A stretch of DNA of 64,000 nt from Tribonema minus (Eukaryota > Sar > Xanthophyceae > Tribonematales > Tribonemataceae), in assembly GCA_017506865.1 (NCBI GenBank), contig JAFCMP010000445.1, positions 1,364,001 to 1,428,000 of the forward strand, given 5' to 3'. The notes below the pieces were generated by a model. That model was not told the origin of the DNA. It made no database searches and saw nothing but the letters and a program-made list of their open reading frames with translations. The position numbers and the translations under genes were made by a program. Position 1 is the stretch's first letter; the number at the start of each line of letters is the position of its first letter. This document shows positions 55,709 to 64,000 of the stretch, one piece after another.

Positions 55709-56833
55709 CTATTTGAACACCTTGAATGTCCAAAAGTCACTTGCCAGGTTGGGGTCCAAAACGTACTCGTACGGCAGGGTGAAAAAGCCTTTATCGCCAA
55801 ACGCAACTCCCCAACTGTTCATAAGCTTGAACTTGCGAGTTGCATCATCGAATCCTATGCACAACGTAGCATGAGCTCCCAGACACTCCTCGCCATCCTC
55901 AGGCATGGGCACTTCTCCGGTCGCTGCAACTTCATCCGACTCAAAGCTTTCATACACCTGTATGCCGATCATTACCGGGAACCCAGCAGCTAAGGCGCCC
56001 TTCAAATCGTGCTCAGTCTGCGCCACTGCTCTGTACTTGAGAGTCGTGTGTAGCCTCGCGTTAGCGACGGCCATCGCACTGGGCCGCTGGCTGATCTTCT
56101 TATCACTGTACGGCTCATACTTCTCATCAGGGACGTGGTAGGTCTTTATCGCCTTGCCCACATCGCGCAAAACACACCCCGAGTCCTCTGTGGCCGGTGT
56201 GCCCTCTACGTACACTCTCGTCGTGTAGTAGATGTACAGTCTCGCAGGTGAAAAGTCAGCCACCTTCTCGCGCTTCAGAAGGTAATGCAGAGCGTTGGCG
56301 GATGCGTGAGCACTGCATGTGCCCGCTGACTGTTGGTCGAGAACTGGAGGCATGAAGCCAGATGTGCGCAAGTCAACAGACAATGGCATATCAGCGCCAT
56401 TGATAGTGGAAGTAAACACCAAGTCCCTGGAATCGGGTTCCTGGAGCCGGAGCGTGTATTTGCGCCCTGTGCGTGTGCTGATACACACAGGTGAATCAGC
56501 AGCTTTAGAACCCGTGAGCTTTGCATGAGTCTGTGTAGTCTGTGTAGTCTGAGCAATGTGCAGCAACTTTTCAACGAGCGGGCCGCATGTGTCTATCAGC
56601 AACCGCACAATCTCAGCCTCAGAATGTGGGAGAGCATGTGCCAGGACCTCGAGACAGTCGATTACGACCTCCTTGTCGGTGAGGGCATTGGGGGTCGGCG
56701 AGTCTGCTCCAGCCGCTACGGCCTTGACAATCTCGGTGAGCAGCTGTGAAAACGTTTCAGAGTTGAGTACTCCGTGCGACAGTGTGGTCAGCACATGTGA
56801 CAAGTTGTGTACTTGTGCCGCCTTAAGGGTCAT
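55709..56833 (-). CDS. Papain-family (C1A) cysteine protease, 374 aa
   Basis: Hydrolyses peptide bonds. The ATG at 56833 gives 374 aa; a TTG extension to 56890 is open. A ~150-residue helical N-terminal region comes first. The papain fold then begins at VDLRTSGFMPPVLDQQSAGT. The oxyanion Gln and catalytic Cys sit in QQSAGTCSAHA (Cys about residue 173), the catalytic His in GAHATLCIGFDD (about 321) and Asn in LMNSWG (about 339). All three catalytic positions and the typical GF.D..... MNSWG spacing are present. No signal peptide is evident, so it may act inside the cell or virion. C1A proteases of this two-part form occur in large DNA viruses and protists. There are no introns or breaks. Confidence 0.85.
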   Translation of the reverse strand: MTLKAAQVHNLSHVLTTLSHGVLNSETFSQLLTEIVKAVAAGADSPTPNALTDKEVVIDCLEVLAHALPHSEAEIVRLLIDTCGPLVEKLLHIAQTTQTTQTHAKLTGSKAADSPVCISTRTGRKYTLRLQEPDSRDLVFTSTINGADMPLSVDLRTSGFMPPVLDQQSAGTCSAHASANALHYLLKREKVADFSPARLYIYYTTRVYVEGTPATEDSGCVLRDVGKAIKTYHVPDEKYEPYSDKKISQRPSAMAVANARLHTTLKYRAVAQTEHDLKGALAAGFPVMIGIQVYESFESDEVAATGEVPMPEDGEECLGAHATLCIGFDDATRKFKLMNSWGVAFGDKGFFTLPYEYVLDPNLASDFWTFKVFK

Positions 56834-56960
56834 GTTACTTATCTCTATACAACATTTTTTCTCACCATTATCCACTTTGTGTTTTGCCAAGTCGATCCCG
56901 TTGTGCAGATTTCACTTTGCTGCTTCGATTTGATGACGACTTGGACCTTACACACGCCGC

Positions 56961-57240
56961 CATACACACTTACTGGATATCGCTACAATGCCTAGTGACT
57001 TTGGTGGCTACACATCGTCCCAGAGTGCACACTAGGAAGGCCAGATTCTAGAAAAATAATATTTATATCTGCCGCACACAAACGGCGCTTGACGACGATA
57101 CTGACACTATTTAAATTAGGCAATTAATTAATAAATAATTGAAATTTATTCGCGAGCCAAACCCGTTCAGGTAACATGGTGTCCTACCTCCCTCTCTATA
57201 TTACAAAACTTTTTGGGAGGGATACAAATCCTGGGTGATG
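56961..57240 (+). repeat. ~280-bp direct repeat, left copy
   Basis: Matches 63572-63861 in the same orientation: CTTACTGGAT, CCTAGTNACTTTGGTG, CCGCACACAAACGG, CTTGACGACGATACTGACAC, TATTTAAATTAG, ATTAATTA blocks, TTTATTCGCGAGCCAAACCC and GTTCAGG. Near its end an ATG at 57176 opens a 20-codon peptide (MVSYLPLYITKLFGRDTNPG). It may be a promoter/leader cassette or a terminal repeat. Confidence 0.88.
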
Positions 57241-57300
57241 ACATTCTGTGTTGTACCATCGATATGAGTGTAGGTGCCGAAATGTCGCATGTTTGTACTT

Positions 57301-58018
57301 TAGAGATTTGAAGTTGGGCGTTGGAGATTTGACAACACGCAGTAGGCGATGTAAGCGATCCAGGGCTCAGGCACCGGCAACCCGTTGTTGGACCAGTCCT
57401 TGAGGCTGCCGCAGCACGCGAACTCTACGGCGATGCTCGCCAGCATGCGAGACTGGTCGAGTTTCGCACCGTAGAACCCCGATATGTAGGGGCACGGGGT
57501 CATGCCAGCGCCGAACGTACGGCACAGCTTGGGCGCGGACTGAGAGGTCAGCGCCGCCACTTCTCGCTCGATGAGGTGCGTACACCGAATGTCCCTGGCG
57601 TTGTAGTGAACGACCTTCACAGCCACCAGCTCCAGACTGTCTACGTCCAATGCTGGCGGTGGATCCTTTGCCTATCTTGGCTACCTGCAGAAGACACGGC
57701 GCGGAGCAGATGAGTACAGACGCAAGCCACAGTTCGTTGAGGTACGGCGGAAAAACCAGCAGCGCAGCTCACCGTGACCAGCCGATCCTGGGGAGACCGA
57801 CGGTTGTCCTCCTCACAGCTGCTGCTCATGCTGGAGTGGCGTCGAGGGCTGTCAGTCAGAGCGGAGACTTCAAGGGGCGATCGCCATTCGTTCGGCCAGA
57901 GCGGGTCATCGTGCAGTTGGATCTTGAGCAGTGACCTCAGGTTCGGCGTAGAGGGCGCCCCGCCGCTGCTGCAAGCGCTGCTGCAGCCACTGCTGCAACC
58001 GCTGCCCTGTGTTGCCAT
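57301..58018 (-). pseudogene. Protein kinase N-lobe, frameshifted and truncated
   Basis: Reading leftwards, exon 1 is 58018-57773 (MATQGSGCSSGCSS..., Ser-rich, ending DRLVT) and the donor is GTGAGC. After a CTGCAG acceptor, exon 2 starts at 57684 with a glycine-loop-like VAKIGKGSTASIG. The frame then shifts, and 57650-57301 continues with LELVAVKVVHYNARD (the Val-Ala-Val-Lys of beta-3), REVAALTS (alpha-C Glu) and VEFACCGSLKDW (hinge). It ends at AYIAYCVLSNLQ, just before where the catalytic loop HRD should be. Everything C-terminal is missing, cut off where a GGAGATTTGAAGTTGGGCG repeat begins. It is a remnant of a eukaryotic-type Ser/Thr kinase. Confidence 0.7.
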
Positions 58019-58255
58019 GTATAAAGTCGGTGCCAGCAGGTTGTGGATGTACGGATGGGGAGTGACCCTTGGAGTAAGTTGCACACTTCAAAGCGGTCAC
58101 CGATGACGCAATATACGCCATCGGAACAATTTCAGCAAGGAATAGTTATAAGCTTACATCTAGTTACACTGCTTGCAGCAGCATCGCATTCGCATCAGAC
58201 GAGCCCTCGATGACGTAGCATTCTCACGGAGTCGCTGCCCCCGCGACGTCCAGCC

Positions 58256-58780
58256 ATGTTCTGGACAGAGGCCGAGATCGTCACAGCTGTTCGGAACGGA
58301 AGCGAAGCGAGGCTCAGGCAGAAGCCCTGCTTGATGCCGCTGTCGCTCTGGAGGTGCCAGACGGAAACTCTGCTGAAAACCAGCAGCCTCTACGGACATG
58401 GATCCAGGTCTGCCCTCGCCGCAGCAGCCTACGGGGGAGCGGACCACGTGCTGGACACTCTCTTAAATGCCGTGAGGCCGAGAACGGTGCACTCACCATT
58501 GCTGGTGCAGCTGCTCCTGGAGCTCGCCATTCGCGCTGACGAGGCGCGGTTCAGGAGGGTGTGGGAGATGCAGGATGACGTCCGCCTCAGCATGACGGAC
58601 CTGTACTTGCTGGCGGACGGCACGAGGACGGGCTCTAGAGCCACGACTATGCCGCTGGACAGCCAGCGCCCCGAGCACCCCGCATCATCGGCGATCCTGG
58701 AATTGATCCTCGCAGAGATCGGCGCCGATGCGTGGTTGTGGTTTGACAAAAGAGTCGGTAAGCAGTGCAGAAATAGGTGA
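58256..58780 (+). CDS. Possible ankyrin-like protein, 174 aa
   Basis: ATG at 58256 (MFWTEAEIVTAVRNGSEA). GHGSRSALAAAAYGGADHVL then DTLLNAV resembles an ankyrin repeat, and the later AILELILAEIGADAWLWF is helical. Another frame (58354-58539) is also open, with EVPDGNSAENQQPL-like text that could belong to the same gene if a frameshift is present. No second clear ankyrin repeat is visible. Ankyrin ORFs are common in large algal viruses and protists. The call is weak. Confidence 0.35.
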   Translation: MFWTEAEIVTAVRNGSEARLRQKPCLMPLSLWRCQTETLLKTSSLYGHGSRSALAAAAYGGADHVLDTLLNAVRPRTVHSPLLVQLLLELAIRADEARFRRVWEMQDDVRLSMTDLYLLADGTRTGSRATTMPLDSQRPEHPASSAILELILAEIGADAWLWFDKRVGKQCRNR

Positions 58781-58933
58781 ATACAAAGAGTCAAGGGCCT
58801 TCGTAAGCTCTTGCTGCCTAAAGGCTATATGAATGTACTCGTTTGCGTTTTCTCCCTCGGTAAACAGCCGATGCATGCGACTGTTCTTTTTTGTGCACAT
58901 TGCCTCCTGCCCTAAGCGACTTGAAGTTCTGCA

Positions 58934-59179
58934 TCACTGAGTGCGCGGATTGCCATCGTTTCCCTTTAACAGACCTCCTCTGAGGCTCATTTGTTGGCTC
59001 TGCTGCGAGTGAAACGTGGGCGAAAACGCTCGTCGGGAATGCGGTGGGCGGGACGCTTCGGCGGCGGTTTCTTGACCTGCTTCACGGTGAAAGTGCACCA
59101 CGGCATAGTTATCGATGTCATCGACGTCGGACACGGTCAGAGTGTAGTGACCGCAGGCCAGTAGTGGGACTCGGATCAC
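58934..59179 (-). other. Displaced C-terminal frame of the repeat protein
   Basis: Directly beyond the repeat region, this frame reads TAGVIRVPLLACGHYTLTVS, then DVDDIDNYAVVHFH and a basic tail. The 1261-aa ORF enters the same DNA in another frame and stops at 59118. A frameshift at about 59190 would attach this segment as the natural C-terminus. It could equally be the end of a different gene joined by recombination. Confidence 0.4.
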
Positions 59180-62100
59180 GCCAGCTGTATGTGCCTGCTA
59201 CCACCAGGTTCTTGGACAAGGTAACATTGTCAGCAAAAGCGGCCGAATTTGCCACAGTCAACCCACCTCCTAGCACAGTCGCCTTGTTGGCGCTGACTGT
59301 GACACCGCCTTGTAAGGTACTGAGGCCTGCCACATTCAACGTACTGCCCAGGATCGTATTGGTGTACATGTTCACATCGCCAGTGTGCACCAGCAACCCG
59401 TTGCTGGACACCAGGTTGGCAAATGTTGATGCGCCGGTGACATCCAGCGTATTGGCTAACGTGACGGCTGACGTCACATTCAGGGTGTTGTTAAGCGAGG
59501 TGGCTCCGCTGACAGTCATGCTTGATACGTTAGCGGTGGTCAGATTTGCAACGCTCGCTGCTAAAAGAGACGTATTGGCAACTGCAACATTTAGCGCGGC
59601 AACAGCCAGTTTCGCTAGATTAGCAGATCCACCAACATTCAGGCTAGCGGCGGATGCTGCGCCGGGCACAATCAAATTTGCCACTGTAGCAACTCCAGTG
59701 ACGTCCAGCGTGTTGGCCAGTTTGACAGTACTGGTTACGTTGAGCGCTCCTTGCAGAGCCGTACTGCCTGCTACCACCAGGTTCTTGGACAAGGTAACAT
59801 TGTCAGCAAAAGCGGCCGAATTTGCCACAGTCAACCCACCTCCTAGCACAGTCGCCTTGTTGGCGCTGACTGTGACACCGCCTTGTAAGGTACTGAGGCC
59901 TGCCACATTCAACGTACTGCCCAGGATCGTATTGGTATACATGTTCACATCGCCAGTGTGCACCAGCAACCCGTTGCTGGACACCAGGTTGGCAAATGTT
60001 GATGCGCCGGTGACATCCAGTGTATTGGCTAACGTGACGGCTGACGTCACATTCAGGGTGTTGTTAAGCGAGGTGGCTCCGCTGACAGTCATGCTTGATA
60101 CGTTAGCGGTGGTCAGATTTGCAACGCTCGCTGCTAAAAGAGACGTATTGGCAATTGCAACGTTTAGCGCGGCAACAGCCAGATTCGCTAGATTAGCAGA
60201 TCCACTAACATTCAGGCTAGCGGCGGATGCTGCGCCGGGCACAATCAGATTTGCCATTGTAGCAACTCCAGTGACGTCCAGCGTGTTGGCCAGTTTGACA
60301 GTACTGGTTACGTTGAGCGCTCCTTGCAGAGCCGTACTGCCTGCTACCACCAGGTTCTTGGACAAGGTAACATTGTCAGCAAAAGCGGCCGAATTTGCCA
60401 CAGTCAACCCACCTCCTAGCACGGTCGCCTTGTTTGCACTCACAGTAACACCACCTTGTAAGGTACTGAGGCCTGCCACATTCAACGTACTGCCCAGGAT
60501 CGTATTGGTGTACATGTTCACATCGCCAGTGTGCACCAGCAACCCGTTGCTGGACACCAGGTTGGCAAATGTTGATGCGCCGGTGACATCCAGTGTATTG
60601 GCTAACGTGACGGCTGACCTCACATTCAGGGTGTTGTTAAGCGAGGTGGCTCCGCTGACAGTCATGCTTGATACGCTAGCGGTTGTCAGATTTGCAACGC
60701 TCGCTGCTAAAAGAGACGTATTGGCAACTGCAACATTTAGCGCGGCAACAGCCAGATTCGCTAGATTAGCAGATCCACTAACATTCAGGCTAGCGGCGGA
60801 TGCTGCGCCGGGCACAATCAGATTTGCCATTGTAGCAACTCCAGTGACGTCCAGCGTGTTGGCCAGTTTGACAGTACTGGTTACGTTGAGCGCTCCTTGC
60901 AGAGCCGTACTGCCTGCTACCACCAGGTTCTTGGACAAGGTAACATTGTCAGCAAAAGCGGCCGAATTTGCCACAGTCAACCCACCTCCTAGCACGGTCG
61001 CCTTGTTTGCACTCACAGTAACACCACCTTGTAAGGTACTGAGGCCTGCCACATTCAACGTACTGCCCAGGATCGTATTGGTGTACATGTTCACATCGCC
61101 AGTGTGCACCAGCAACCCGTTGCTGGACACCAGGTTGGCAAATGTTGATGCGCCGGTGACATCCAGTGTATTGGCTAACGTGACGGCTGACCTCACATTC
61201 AGGGTGTTGTTAAGCGAGGTGGCTCCGCTGACAGTCATGCTTGATACGCTAGCGGTGGTCAGATTTGCAACGCTCGCTGCTAAAAGAGACGTATTGGCAA
61301 CTGCAACATTTAGCGCGGCAACAGCCAGATTCGCTAGATTAGCAGATCCACTAACATTCAGGCTAGCGGCAAATGCTGCGCCGGGCACAATCAGATTTGC
61401 CATTGTAGCAACTCCAGTGACGTCCAGCGTGTTGGCCAGTTTGACAGTACTGGTTACGTTGAGCGCTCCTTGCAGAGCCGTACTGCCTGCTACCACCAGG
61501 TTCTTGGACAAGGTAACATTGTCAGCAAAATAAGCAATGTTGGCCACGGTGAGCCCGCCTCCCAACACAGTTGCCTTGTTTGCACTCACAGTAACACCAC
61601 CTTGTAAGGTACTGAGGCCTGCCACATTCAACGTACTGCCCAGGATCGTATTGGTATACATGTTCACATCGCCAGTGTGCACCAGCAACCCATTGCTGGA
61701 CACCAGGTTGGCAAACGTAGACAGGCCTGATACGTCCAATGTGTTTTGGAGAACCACGCCTTTTGATACTTGCAGTGTGTTGGAAAGCACTGTTGCTAGG
61801 GCTACACTGAGATTACCAGACACATTTGCATTGTTTGCCACAGTGATATCCTTTGACAATGCAAGGTTGCCAGTAATGGACGCAGAGTTTGACACCGTCA
61901 AAATACTGCCAATTGCCACAGGTCTGGCAGATGTCACATTAAGGCCTCCACTCAGGTTTGTAGAACCCGAGACTGCAAGTCCACTAGACAGCACTGCGTT
62001 GGAGTAGCACGTGAAGTCTGACGTGGAGACTAAAAACCCATTGCTAGCCACCAAGGAGTCAAATGTGGCGATGCCAGACACTCCAAGTGTGTTGGCAAAT

Positions 62101-62903
62101 GTAGCCGCCTTTGTGACTGCAACCGTGCCTTGAAGCGCTGTCGGACCGCCCAACACGGTCAAAGACTTACCAGTGGCAATCGATACATTATCTCCAAGAG
62201 CTGTAGCGCCCGAAACGGTCGTGGCACCAACAAAACTGACGGTGCCGATTAACGTCGTTAGACCATCCACCGTAAGATTCTTTGTCAGTGATGTGTCACC
62301 ACTTATTACACACGTTTTCCCACCTAGGAAGCTATTGCCCACAACCGCTATATTCCCACCAATAGAAGCACTTCCAGACTGGAGTGTCAGCACACTGTTG
62401 CCACTCAAAATAACATTCTTTGAAACAGTTGTCAGCGCATCGACCTGTACTTTTGAACTAAGGAGCTGTGTGTTTGAGTACACAAGAAGGTCGCCACCGG
62501 CCACCGTCGCACCGTTTGCCACGACGCCACCATCAAATACTGACAACCCCGCCACGTCCAAAGTGTTTGCCAAAATTGTTGCACCAACAACGTTCATCTT
62601 TCCATTCGCTTGAACGCCTTGTAGGTATGAGCTCCCATTGATGGTGAGGTTTCCATTGGCCTGTATCTGACCGACCACGCTCACGCTACTCTCCATGCCG
62701 ACATTTCCGTACATTTGTGTTGTGCTGTAATGCGTTGCTTTTTCTTGAAACTGTGCAGTGCCTGCAGCCAAAAAATTCCCCCCCACAAAGCCTGAACCTG
62801 TGATGCTGGTGTTCCCTGTAATGCCTAGACTCGAGGCAGTGATCGATGTGCTTGTCAATGAGCCTGTTGTCACAGCTGTTGCTTGAAGAATAAAAACTCG
62901 CAT
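59118..62903 (-). CDS. Large repeat protein of beta-helix/fibre type (1261 aa)
   Basis: ATG at 62903 (MRVFILQATAVTTGSLTSTS). The whole protein is built of short Asn/Ser/Thr/Ala/Val/Gly-rich steps such as GNVGMESSVSVVGQIQANGN, TLNVAGLSTLQGGVTVS, NTLDVTGASTFANLVSSNGL and SGATSLNNTLNV. This is the texture of parallel beta-helix or fibre proteins of large algal viruses and phage tail fibres. It contains almost no Cys, Trp or charged clusters. The N-terminal ~430 residues are diverged repeats; the rest is near-identical 191-residue units. The last ~20 residues (TYSWRDPSPTTG...) are out of register with the repeats and look like a frameshifted end. It is likely an extracellular or virion structural protein, possibly host-surface binding (inference). 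An 829-codon plus-strand frame over the same repeats is a shadow. Confidence 0.7.
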   Translation of the reverse strand: MRVFILQATAVTTGSLTSTSITASSLGITGNTSITGSGFVGGNFLAAGTAQFQEKATHYSTTQMYGNVGMESSVSVVGQIQANGNLTINGSSYLQGVQANGKMNVVGATILANTLDVAGLSVFDGGVVANGATVAGGDLLVYSNTQLLSSKVQVDALTTVSKNVILSGNSVLTLQSGSASIGGNIAVVGNSFLGGKTCVISGDTSLTKNLTVDGLTTLIGTVSFVGATTVSGATALGDNVSIATGKSLTVLGGPTALQGTVAVTKAATFANTLGVSGIATFDSLVASNGFLVSTSDFTCYSNAVLSSGLAVSGSTNLSGGLNVTSARPVAIGSILTVSNSASITGNLALSKDITVANNANVSGNLSVALATVLSNTLQVSKGVVLQNTLDVSGLSTFANLVSSNGLLVHTGDVNMYTNTILGSTLNVAGLSTLQGGVTVSANKATVLGGGLTVANIAYFADNVTLSKNLVVAGSTALQGALNVTSTVKLANTLDVTGVATMANLIVPGAAFAASLNVSGSANLANLAVAALNVAVANTSLLAASVANLTTASVSSMTVSGATSLNNTLNVRSAVTLANTLDVTGASTFANLVSSNGLLVHTGDVNMYTNTILGSTLNVAGLSTLQGGVTVSANKATVLGGGLTVANSAAFADNVTLSKNLVVAGSTALQGALNVTSTVKLANTLDVTGVATMANLIVPGAASAASLNVSGSANLANLAVAALNVAVANTSLLAASVANLTTASVSSMTVSGATSLNNTLNVRSAVTLANTLDVTGASTFANLVSSNGLLVHTGDVNMYTNTILGSTLNVAGLSTLQGGVTVSANKATVLGGGLTVANSAAFADNVTLSKNLVVAGSTALQGALNVTSTVKLANTLDVTGVATMANLIVPGAASAASLNVSGSANLANLAVAALNVAIANTSLLAASVANLTTANVSSMTVSGATSLNNTLNVTSAVTLANTLDVTGASTFANLVSSNGLLVHTGDVNMYTNTILGSTLNVAGLSTLQGGVTVSANKATVLGGGLTVANSAAFADNVTLSKNLVVAGSTALQGALNVTSTVKLANTLDVTGVATVANLIVPGAASAASLNVGGSANLAKLAVAALNVAVANTSLLAASVANLTTANVSSMTVSGATSLNNTLNVTSAVTLANTLDVTGASTFANLVSSNGLLVHTGDVNMYTNTILGSTLNVAGLSTLQGGVTVSANKATVLGGGLTVANSAAFADNVTLSKNLVVAGTYSWRDPSPTTGLRSLHSDRVRRR
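59201..61740 (-). repeat. 573-bp coding tandem repeats (four full units plus part)
   Basis: The marker CCACCAGGTTCTTGGACAAGG occurs at 59201, 59774, 60347, 60920 and 61493, exactly 573 bp (191 codons) apart. Units differ by only a handful of substitutions (for example GTCGCCTTGTTGGCGCTGAC against GTCGCCTTGTTTGCACTCAC), distributed as if by gene conversion. The repeat number may be collapsed or variable in an assembly. Confidence 0.95.
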
Positions 62904-63331
62904 ATTGAAGCGAGTGTATGTCTTTAACTACATGTTTGTGTGTGTCTATTTACAGTTGAAGGACGCTCTGTTGGATTTCCTACTCTGTTGATGTGATGTC
63001 ATTGGCTCAGGCAGGCTTGCATGTCAACTGGTACACTTGATCCTTGTGCAGTAGTGAAACAACTGATTGCATTGAATGTGTCAGCGACATTTGCGTGCAA
63101 TATGAGAGTGCGGATACATTGCAAGCGCGGAGCGCTTATAAACCACAGAGTGGTTTGCTTAAGCTGTATACACTGACCCTGTTGGCACCATGGCGCAGGA
63201 CTTGCACAACAGATTCAAGTGAATCCATGCTTTCCAGAGCGGCATTGGTGGCACATGCAACCACAAGGCTCACTGGCCTCAATAGCATCAATCGCTGCAA
63301 AAGTACAGTGTACATTGTGTACGCTAGGGGT

Positions 63332-63364
63332 GGTCTTCGGCGACCCCACATCACCTTCGGTGAT
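63332..63364. repeat. Mini-hairpin cluster 4
   Basis: GGTC...GACC (63332-63345, imperfect, containing CTTCGG) is followed by ATCACC-TTC-GGTGAT (63350-63364). Same style as clusters 1-3, read on the complementary strand as GAA loops. Confidence 0.85.
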
Positions 63365-63480
63365 CCACGTGCCAACAGTATCAAAAGTCACAATGGTTAC
63401 TGCCGGCTGTTAGGCATTGAAGATTGAAGTTGCGCGTTGGAGATTGAAGTTGCATTGGAGATTGGAGAATTGAAGGCAAC

Positions 63481-63525
63481 GCGGGCAAAGGGGCGGGCTT
63501 CGCCCACGTCGCGAAGCGACCCCGC
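63481..63525. repeat. Mini-hairpin cluster 5
   Basis: GGGC-TTC-GCCC (63495-63505) and GTCGC-GAA-GCGAC (63508-63520), with a possible outer stem GCGGG (63481-63485) / CCCGC (63521-63525). Confidence 0.9.
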
Positions 63526-63571
63526 ACGACACATACCATGCCCTACTGTCCTGAAGCGGTACATGCGCAGG

Positions 63572-63861
63572 CATACAACACTTACTGGATTTCGAATCAT
63601 TACCTAGTAACTTTGGTGACTACACCTAGTACCAGAGTACCACCTAGGAAGGCCTGATTCTGAAAAAATACTTTTTACATCCGCCGCACACAAACGGAGC
63701 TTGACGACGATACTGACACTATTTAAATTAGCCTAATTAATTAATTTTAATTGATTAAATTGAAATTTATTCGCGAGCCAAACCCGTTCAGGCAACACCA
63801 TGTCCTACTGTTCTCTCTATATGGCAAAACATTTTCAGGAGGGGTCACATTACAAGTGATG
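63572..63861 (+). repeat. ~280-bp direct repeat, right copy
   Basis: Second copy of 56961-57240, diverged by scattered substitutions and small indels in the AT-rich centre. It also ends with a short ORF (ATG 63800, 19 codons, MSYCSLYMAKHFQEGSHYK). This ORF shares S-Y..-L-Y..-K.-F spacing with the left one and stops at a conserved GTGATG. Confidence 0.88.
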
Positions 63862-64000
63862 TCTGATGCAAGAGCAAGCATATACAAACAGGAGGAACAT
63901 ATACATGTCCCCTACACAAGTAAATCGCCTACTGAATCACAATGCGTAATATAGACGTTCAACTACATTGACGCCCGACACGAAGGCGTAACCTCGTGAT

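Larger units (their letters stand above)
62904..63571. other. Upstream region of the repeat protein; no gene seen
   Basis: Contains the presumed promoter of the leftward 1261-aa gene. A plus-strand frame (63044-63427) without convincing features is not called. GAAGATTGAAGTTGCGCGTTGGAGATTGAAG at 63419-63449 repeats the motif found where the kinase fragment is cut (57303-57335). Mini-hairpin clusters 4 and 5 are here. Confidence 0.45.

Noticed and set aside
59044..61533. 829-codon plus-strand ORF over the fibre-repeat region
   Set aside because: It is the complementary shadow of the 573-bp repeats, which are divisible by three and lack stops on both strands. It ends where the units end; the minus strand has the repeat-protein texture, an ATG and a longer frame.
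59201..61740. CRISPR-like repetition
   Set aside because: Units are 573 bp and coding, with no short repeat/unique spacer alternation; the window is eukaryotic.
63044..63427. 127-codon plus-strand ORF
   Set aside because: No ATG-based conserved start, crosses mini-hairpin cluster 4, and no recognisable domain; length possible by chance.

Overview
This window is nuclear DNA of a eukaryote, most likely a microbial alga. It has multi-exon genes with GT-AG introns (and one GC-AG intron), long repeat-rich introns, short telomere-like CCCTAA stretches, and a fragment of a plastid-type ycf45 gene inside an intron. ycf45 is plastid-encoded mainly in red algae and algae with red-derived plastids, so a stramenopile- or haptophyte-like host is a reasonable guess. 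The sequence does not prove it, and no species is claimed.

Layout. (1) 1-3324: no gene seen, a few short tandem duplications. (2) 3325-14989, + strand: a split gene for a repeat-rich, probably surface or secreted beta-helix protein of the 'polymorphic outer membrane protein' style. Its modules contain GGA motifs, mostly one per exon with phase-0 introns. One intron holds two inverted copies of a small mobile-element remnant. (3) 17691-29807, + strand: a complete 15-exon ABCG half-transporter. The 15 exons join in frame to give 607 residues. Its introns carry partial copies of the neighbouring exons, splice sites included. (4) 31.3-46.6 kb: two related mobile elements coding for putative tyrosine-recombinase proteins. 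Element A (31880-43506) has introns and is about 1300 residues. Element B (44951-46014) is shorter and internally deleted, with matching flanks. A 2.83-kb tandem array, carrying a coiled-coil/Gly-rich gene on the other strand, sits in a coding exon of element A between copies of a 41-bp sequence that contains an AG|GT proto-splice site. (5) 46.9-63.9 kb: a mostly intronless block with genes typical of large DNA viruses or large mobile elements. These are a J-domain coiled-coil protein, a C2H2 zinc-finger array joined to a nuclease-like domain, a third putative tyrosine recombinase split by an in-frame TGA, a papain-family (C1A) protease, a broken protein kinase, an ankyrin-like ORF, and a 1261-residue repeat protein built from near-identical 573-bp units. 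Two ~280-bp direct repeats bracket 57-63.6 kb.

Several genes of the last block contain single frameshifts or stops. The block looks like a decaying endogenous viral or mobile-element segment, although no capsid, polymerase or packaging gene is visible, so its class is open. Clusters of tiny perfect hairpins with GNA-type three-base loops occur five times between 44 and 63.6 kb and nowhere else that I noticed.

Main points of interest: possible intron creation by tandem duplication at an AG|GT site in element A; 'exon echo' arrays in the ABCG introns; the intronic plastid DNA; the family of three related recombinases; and the mini-hairpin clusters.
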